Part shown: in pieces, positions 7,352 to 10,627 of the stretch
How the letters are laid out: each line of letters starts with the position of its first letter
Position numbering within the stretch: position 1 is the stretch's first letter
Origin: a bacterium
Lineage (GTDB): Bacteria > JAMCPX01
DNA length: 10,627 nucleotides
Assembly (NCBI GenBank): GCA_027364825.1
Contig: DAHXOM010000392.1
Coordinates: forward strand, 1-10,627
Reading direction: 5' to 3'
Program-made: the position numbers and the translations under genes
Notes under the pieces: generated by a model
Told to the model about the DNA's origin: nothing
The model's database searches: none
The model's input: the letters and a program-made list of their open reading frames with translations, nothing else

Positions 7352-8284
7352 CTATTTTGGCGGTATAATAAGCTTCGTTCCAACCACTAAGTGGTTTGGA
7401 TCCTTTATAACATTTTTGTTCGCCTTGTAAATTTTATCCCAAAACCTTGCATCACCGTAATAAACGGCGGCTAACCAGTGAAGGTCCTCACCCGGCTTAA
7501 CGATGTGAGTAGTTCTGACGTTTACATATACAGGCATGCCGCTCAATACCTCTCCGGGAACTATATGCGGCGGCCTTGTTATTTCTCTTGTTTCGGGTGC
7601 AGGGGCCTGAACAGACGGTGCCGGTATGTTTTGTTCGGGTAATGATGTTACCGCAGGTGCTCCCTGTGGTGCTGACGGAGGGAGGGAAGGCGGTGCCTGG
7701 AGTTGTTCAGTCTGGGGCTGTAATGATTCCGGCGTAACAGGGGGCTGAGCAGGCTGGGTCTGGGGAGCTGCTTGCGTAACCGGTGCCATGGTCCCGGTCG
7801 TCATCGGGGTCAAGGGCTCTGCGGGCAATTCAGCGGATGGCTGTTGGACCGCGGGCGGCTGCTCGGCTGCGGGCGGCTGTTCCAAGGGTGGTAACGGAGA
7901 TGATAATGGTTGCAGGGTTGTTGATGTCTGCAATTCTCCTGAAACATTTTCCGGCGGTATACCCGGAGCTGTCCCTTCTGAAACAGGCGCGATCGGCTGT
8001 TCTTCTATCGTGGGAGTGCTCCCGGCAAGCGGGGGTATATTTTCTACTGGTTGCTGCGGTTGAACCGCCGGAACTGTCTGTGCAGTGCCGGAGTTCTGGG
8101 CAGGTACGGGCAATACCTCCACATTTTCCGTCTGAGGAATTGCTATTGTCTCAGAGCCTCCGGACGGCGGGGCTATCACCCCGCTGCTCCCGGAATCGGA
8201 AGTTTGTGCAAAAGCATGAGCTGCTGCTATAGAAAATATAGCAAAACCGGCGAACAGCATTAAAAAAAATCTTTTTCTTTTCAT
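7352..8284 (-). CDS. Secreted proline/glutamine-rich protein with C-terminal LysM domain
   Basis: The 310-residue product begins with a clear signal peptide: KRKR, a hydrophobic core, and a likely cleavage after AHAFA at residue 26. There is no lipobox cysteine, so a soluble periplasmic or secreted protein is expected. Residues about 30-245 are low-complexity and rich in Pro, Gln, Ala, Ser and Thr, probably an extended spacer, with imperfect hexapeptide repeats (EQPPAA, EQPPAV, QQPSAE at 135-152). The only folded domain is a C-terminal LysM (about 259-308: HIVKPGEDLHWLAA, DARFWDKIYKANK, VVGTKLIIPP), which typically binds the glycan of peptidoglycan. No hydrolase domain is present, so a scaffold or anchoring role is inferred. 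The start ATG overlaps the upstream cNBD stop as ATGA, with GGAG eight bases upstream. Exact function is unknown. Confidence 0.88.
   Translation of the reverse strand: MKRKRFFLMLFAGFAIFSIAAAHAFAQTSDSGSSGVIAPPSGGSETIAIPQTENVEVLPVPAQNSGTAQTVPAVQPQQPVENIPPLAGSTPTIEEQPIAPVSEGTAPGIPPENVSGELQTSTTLQPLSSPLPPLEQPPAAEQPPAVQQPSAELPAEPLTPMTTGTMAPVTQAAPQTQPAQPPVTPESLQPQTEQLQAPPSLPPSAPQGAPAVTSLPEQNIPAPSVQAPAPETREITRPPHIVPGEVLSGMPVYVNVRTTHIVKPGEDLHWLAAVYYGDARFWDKIYKANKNVIKDPNHLVVGTKLIIPPK
7365..7396 (-). promoter_or_regulatory. Candidate guaB promoter/operator: palindrome plus TATTAT box
   Basis: Inside the 3' end of the lysM gene, 53-67 bases upstream of the guaB ATG, is a perfect 15-base dyad (7382-7396: AACCACT, A, AGTGGTT). 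A TATTAT box on the minus strand (7365-7370) follows about 11 bases downstream of it. The matching -35 position (7388-7393) lies within the dyad but resembles the consensus poorly. This may be an internal promoter and operator for the gua genes, or chance in a sequence constrained by the LysM residues NHLVVG. Confidence 0.25.
7833..7886. repeat. Three imperfect 18-base tandem repeats in the lysM spacer
   Basis: Three consecutive 18-base units (7833-7850, 7851-7868, 7869-7886) begin gcggatggctg, gcgggcggctg and gcgggcggctg. They encode the hexapeptide series QQPSAE / EQPPAV / EQPPAA. The in-frame period means unit gain or loss would change only spacer length. Confidence 0.75.
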
Positions 8285-8727
8285 TGTATCATCTCCTTTA
8301 ACCCTTCAGAACTATTGAGAAGATTGGCAACGTGCTGAGTTGCACTTAATAATACCTGATAAGCGGCATGTATATTGTTTTTTACTAAATTTTCAAAATT
8401 TTCTTTTGTAATCGTAACGAGGGCCACCGGTTCTTTAGCCTTCACGGTAACAGCCCTGTTCCCGTCCTGAAAAAGCGATAATACACCCATAACATCACCG
8501 GGTAAAAGCTCCCCTATCACGGATTCTTTCTCATCCTGTGTATCCTTTATGACATCAACTTTACCTGATACAATGATAAACATTGCATCCGATTGCATAC
8601 CTTCTGCAAATATCACGGTTTCCGCAGGAACGCTTACCGTTTCCGATATATTGACGAGGATGTTTATGATCCTTTCATCCACACCTTTGAAAAGACTGGT
8701 TCCTTTTAAAACCTTTACCGTATTCAT
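8281..8727 (-). CDS. Stand-alone cyclic-nucleotide-binding-fold protein (CRP-like sensor domain, no DNA-binding domain)
   Basis: The 148-residue product is a single cNMP-binding-type beta roll: LFKGVDERIINILV at the start, then VPAETVIFAEGMQSDAMFIIVSGKVDVI (33-60) and GELLPGDVMGVLSLFQDGNRAVTVKA (72-97). It ends in a C-terminal helix and has no helix-turn-helix, transmembrane segment or kinase, so it is not a CRP transcription factor. The phosphate-binding cassette keeps the arginine (R91 in NRAVTV) that contacts the cyclic phosphate. The glutamate of the usual GE(L/M) is V82 (MGVLSLF), so cAMP or cGMP binding is doubtful. Such small proteins can act as partner-binding sensors; the partner is unknown. 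Its stop overlaps the start of the LysM gene (ATGA), suggesting co-translation. Only 36 bases separate it from the upstream carbonic anhydrase-like gene. Its start has only a poorly spaced GGGG directly before the ATG. Confidence 0.85.
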   Translation of the reverse strand: MNTVKVLKGTSLFKGVDERIINILVNISETVSVPAETVIFAEGMQSDAMFIIVSGKVDVIKDTQDEKESVIGELLPGDVMGVLSLFQDGNRAVTVKAKEPVALVTITKENFENLVKNNIHAAYQVLLSATQHVANLLNSSEGLKEMIQ

Positions 8728-8734
8728 ACCCCTA

Positions 8735-8762
8735 TAAATACTCCAGTATTAAAATTTATCAA
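8735..8762 (-). promoter_or_regulatory. Candidate operator/promoter in front of the cNBD gene
   Basis: The 36-base gap holds a perfect inverted repeat, AATACT-CC-AGTATT on the plus strand (8737-8750). On the minus strand a TTGATA (8757-8762) and a TATTTA (8735-8740) are spaced by 16 bases around it. If used as a promoter, the transcript would begin almost at the ATG at 8727, which would be nearly leaderless; this fits the weak ribosome binding site there. The inverted repeat would overlap the spacer and -10 region. The assignment rests on pattern only. Confidence 0.3.
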
Positions 8763-8763
8763 G

Positions 8764-9282
8764 TTATTGGCCCGGCAGTCTTAAATATACTTTTGTGACC
8801 TCGACATAGTTGTTGGTCAGGCCCATGATATAATCGATGTCCTCCTGGGTAAGTTCCCTCTTAACAACTGCCGGAACCCCTGCAACAAGGGTGCGGGGAG
8901 GTACAATCATGCCTTCCTTCACGACACTCCCGGCCGCTACAATGGACTGCTCTCCGACGACAGCCCCATCCAGTACAACTGCGCCTATGCCTATCAGACA
9001 TACATTTTTGATTCTACAACCGTGGACAATGGCACCGTGACCTATCGTTATATCATCGCCGAGAAACAGGGGGTGCGTTTTATGTGTTACATGCAGAATA
9101 CAGCTGTCCTGCACGTTCGTTCTCGAGCCTATCTTTATATAATTCTCGTCTCCCCTTACAACGGCATTGAACCACACGGAGCTGCCCGCTCCTATAACGA
9201 CATCGCCGACAACAACCGCGTTGCCGGCCACATATGCACTTTCATGGACTTCCGGAAATTTTCCATTGTACGTCAGTTTCAT
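8764..9282 (-). CDS. Gamma-class carbonic anhydrase family protein (YrdA/PaaY-like, left-handed beta helix)
   Basis: The 172-residue product is a hexapeptide-repeat left-handed beta helix. Coils run from about residue 12 (ESAYVAGNAVVVGDVVIGAGSS) to about 135, followed by a C-terminal helix (TQEDIDYIMGLTNNYVEV). The gamma-carbonic-anhydrase metal site is recognisable: HVTHKTH (64-70), and GHGAIVHGC with H82 and H87. The likely triad is H64 (or H67), H82 and H87, shared between subunits of a trimer. Length and motifs match the YrdA/PaaY subgroup rather than the longer archaeal Cam, so carbonic anhydrase activity is possible but not assured. The acidic loop of Cam, which carries the proton-shuttle glutamate, is not evident. 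The ATG at 9280-9282 has AAGGG about seven bases upstream. It is the first gene of the minus-strand series, facing the divergent outer membrane protein gene. Confidence 0.92.
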   Translation of the reverse strand: MKLTYNGKFPEVHESAYVAGNAVVVGDVVIGAGSSVWFNAVVRGDENYIKIGSRTNVQDSCILHVTHKTHPLFLGDDITIGHGAIVHGCRIKNVCLIGIGAVVLDGAVVGEQSIVAAGSVVKEGMIVPPRTLVAGVPAVVKRELTQEDIDYIMGLTNNYVEVTKVYLRLPGQ

Positions 9283-9292
9283 ATCATCACCC

Positions 9293-9322
9293 TTGACTAT
9301 GTCTCTATCATGAGTTTATCTA
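9293..9322 (+). promoter_or_regulatory. Candidate sigma-70-type promoter for the outer membrane protein gene
   Basis: TTGACT at 9293-9298 and TATCTA at 9317-9322 are separated by 18 bases, about 40 bases upstream of the ATG at 9364. It lies in the 81-base divergent region 9283-9363. The minus-strand gene must also be driven from this region, but I see only weak candidates for it, such as TTTACA-like and TAGAGA-like boxes. Confidence 0.4.
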
Positions 9323-9352
9323 TATTGTAAACTTCTTTAACAAGCGAGGTAC

Positions 9353-9360
9353 AAGGAGGT
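9353..9360 (+). promoter_or_regulatory. Strong Shine-Dalgarno of the outer membrane protein gene
   Basis: AAGGAGGT is a full match to the anti-Shine-Dalgarno complement and ends three bases before the ATG at 9364. It is the strongest ribosome binding site seen in the window and suggests a well-translated protein. Confidence 0.75.
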
Positions 9361-9363
9361 CAA

Positions 9364-9918
9364 ATGAAATACCGCATCATTCTGTTCCTGATAACTATAG
9401 GCATTCTTATACCGGGAATTGCCCTGCCTGACGAGGGACAAGTATCCGTTACCGTAAATCCAGGGTTTACACTATTGACGAAGAATTCAACGTACAATTT
9501 TAATAACGGTCCAAAAATCGATGTAGGTATCGGCTACGATACATCGGATGAGTCAAACGTAAGCTTTATCCTCGGATATAACAGGTTTACCAATGCCATT
9601 GATGATAGGCTATCGATGAATCTGGCGTATGCAGGTATTGCCCTGAAGCAATACCTGAACAGCGGCATATCAAAAGGCTACCTGACCGGGGGCCTGAATT
9701 TCGACTATGCCAATTTCTCAGGCACACCCGCGCAGGCATCCGGTATAATAAAGCCGTCCGATGATTCCGGACTTGGATTCAATGGAGGGCTCGGTGTTGA
9801 TGTCATGGCATCATCCACCTTTTTTTTCGGACCCGTGATTAAATACGAGGGCATAATTCTCCAGAAAACCTACGTAAGCCTCATAACTCTTCAGTTGACC
9901 CTGGGCCTGCTGTTCTGA
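9364..9918 (+). CDS. Small outer-membrane-type beta-barrel protein
   Basis: The 184-residue product has a signal peptide (KYR, hydrophobic core IILFLITIGILIPGIA, cleavage near residue 20-22). A series of alternating amphipathic strands follows: roughly QVSVTVNPGFTLL, KIDVGIGYD, NVSFILGYN, SMNLAYAGIALKQYL, GYLTGGLNFDYANF, GLGFNGGLGVDVMA, FFFGPVIKYEGI and VSLITLQLTLGLLF. That is about eight strands ending in a C-terminal phenylalanine, the classic signal for BAM-mediated insertion. The size and strand count fit an OmpW/OmpA-transmembrane-like eight-stranded barrel, but I recognise no specific family, so the role is unknown. It is alone on the plus strand, with its own candidate promoter and a strong ribosome binding site, and converges with radC after 14 bases with no evident hairpin terminator. 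A run of eight T (9820-9827) lies late in the gene. Confidence 0.85.
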   Translation: MKYRIILFLITIGILIPGIALPDEGQVSVTVNPGFTLLTKNSTYNFNNGPKIDVGIGYDTSDESNVSFILGYNRFTNAIDDRLSMNLAYAGIALKQYLNSGISKGYLTGGLNFDYANFSGTPAQASGIIKPSDDSGLGFNGGLGVDVMASSTFFFGPVIKYEGIILQKTYVSLITLQLTLGLLF

Positions 9919-9932
9919 AGATGGGGTATAGT

Positions 9933-10627
9933 TTATATTCCGGATTGAATCGCTCGCATAAACTGCTGCTTCATTGAGGAAAGAACACCGTCGTCTGCAA
10001 AACTGTAATAGCCGTCCCCGCCTATAATGATGTGATCGTGCAGAATCATACCGGACAATTCTCCCAGTACCAGCATATTCATGGTGAGCCGTTTGTCCTC
10101 ATGACTCGGGACGATACTGCCGGAGGGATGATTGTGCGATAAGATAATGCCGGCTGCAGATGTCCGGATCACAATTTCCATCAATTCCCTCGGATAAAGC
10201 GAAGCGGCATTCACCGTGCCCTCTCCCATGCGCTTCATGGCGATGAGATCATTTTGGTTGTTCAAAAGTATTACCGCAAAATTCTCCTTTGCAAGGTTCT
10301 TCAGCAATGGTTCAAGGAGTAAGAAGGCCTCCTGTGAATTGGTGACCTTCTGCGATGCGGCCCTGCTTGCATATATCGTCCTCCTGCCTATCTCGATTGA
10401 AGCCTTCAGCTTTGTTACCTTGGCATTGCTCAGGCCGGCAATGTTCAAAAGCTCGTCAATGCCGCTTTTCTCTATACCGGGAAAGCCCCCGCACGTCTGC
10501 AGCAGTTCCATGGCAAGGGTTACTACGTCTTTGCCTTTTGTACCCGTCTGCAGAACTACGGCGAGCAGCTCGGCATCACTCAGGCTGCGTACCCCGGAGG
10601 TGAGAAGCTTTTCTCGCGGCATTTCGC
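9933..10627 (-). CDS. radC: RadC family JAMM/JAB-domain protein, N-terminus probably cut by the window edge
   Basis: RadC-family proteins carry a helix-hairpin-helix region and a JAB/MPN metalloprotease-like domain. Despite the name, a DNA-repair role is not established. Visible here: PREKLLTSGVRSLSDAELLAVVLQTGT, the HhH region near residues 45-80 (numbered from the ATG at 10622), and the JAB domain (about 92-225). The JAB domain has the metal motif SHNHPSG (H163, H165), with D176 in PSHED, and upstream acidic residues in PRELMEI, so the JAMM site looks intact. The first in-frame ATG visible is at 10620-10622 and the codon before it is Glu. Family members usually have a few more residues, with Glu-Arg-Pro-Arg-Glu at this point, so the true start is probably beyond 10627 and this Met occupies the usual Arg position. 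It converges with the outer membrane protein gene and is not part of the gua-dnaE series. Confidence 0.93.
   Translation of the reverse strand, partial: EMPREKLLTSGVRSLSDAELLAVVLQTGTKGKDVVTLAMELLQTCGGFPGIEKSGIDELLNIAGLSNAKVTKLKASIEIGRRTIYASRAASQKVTNSQEAFLLLEPLLKNLAKENFAVILLNNQNDLIAMKRMGEGTVNAASLYPRELMEIVIRTSAAGIILSHNHPSGSIVPSHEDKRLTMNMLVLGELSGMILHDHIIIGGDGYYSFADDGVLSSMKQQFMRAIQSGI

Noticed and set aside
7330..7383. Longer GuaB start at 7383
   Set aside because: It overlaps the lysM end and adds non-family residues; the ATG at 7329 has AGGA at good spacing.
7382..7396. Palindrome upstream of guaB read as an intrinsic terminator
   Set aside because: The loop is one base and there is no following T-run on the minus strand, so an operator-like dyad or chance is more likely.
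7783..8263. Several plus-strand open frames opposite the lysM spacer
   Set aside because: They arise from the biased Pro/Gln/Ala codons of the real gene; none has a ribosome binding site or protein-like composition.
9919..9932. Possible shared terminator between the converging outer membrane protein and radC genes
   Set aside because: The 14-base gap has no stem-loop or T-run, and I found no convincing hairpin in the adjacent gene ends.
1..10627. CRISPR array, insertion sequence, tRNA, rRNA or phage genes
   Set aside because: Nearly all bases are taken by recognised core genes, and the short gaps hold no such structures.

Overview
The window looks like a stretch of core chromosome from a Gram-negative bacterium. 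An outer-membrane-type beta-barrel protein with a signal peptide, an Hfq and a periplasmic-type LysM protein support this. Base composition is moderate and fairly even. Gene content would fit a deltaproteobacterium-like (Desulfobacterota) or Nitrospirota-like lineage, but that placement is an impression from the protein sequences and was not tested. I see no mobile element, CRISPR array, tRNA, rRNA or clear foreign segment. No gene-free stretch exceeds about 80 bases.

Layout: from about 9282 down to position 1, eight genes run on the minus strand with very short gaps or 4-base overlaps. In transcription order they are a gamma-class carbonic anhydrase-like protein, a stand-alone cyclic-nucleotide-binding-fold protein, a secreted proline/glutamine-rich LysM protein, IMP dehydrogenase (guaB), GMP synthase (guaA), DNA polymerase III alpha (dnaE), Hfq, and the N-terminal part of the ribosome-associated GTPase HflX, which runs off the left edge. 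An 81-base divergent intergenic region (9283-9363) separates this series from a small plus-strand beta-barrel outer membrane protein (9364-9918). That gene converges with a minus-strand RadC-family JAMM protein whose N-terminus probably lies beyond the right edge.

How the genes fit together: guaB and guaA form the complete two-step IMP to XMP to GMP branch. They sit directly upstream of the replicative polymerase (1-base gap to dnaE) and of two RNA/ribosome-level regulators (hfq, hflX). The upstream three genes form a separate envelope/sensing-like group, with cNBD and LysM overlapping by ATGA. Possible internal control points are a 6-bp-arm inverted repeat in front of the cNBD gene and a 15-bp palindrome with a TATTAT box in front of guaB.

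I do not see a clear undescribed system. The items most worth a second look are an atypical Hfq (N-terminal extension, altered distal-face positions, no C-terminal tail), a cNBD lacking the phosphate-binding-cassette glutamate, a DnaE with intact PHP metal ligands but an unusual segment after its catalytic aspartates, and the unusual gene order itself.
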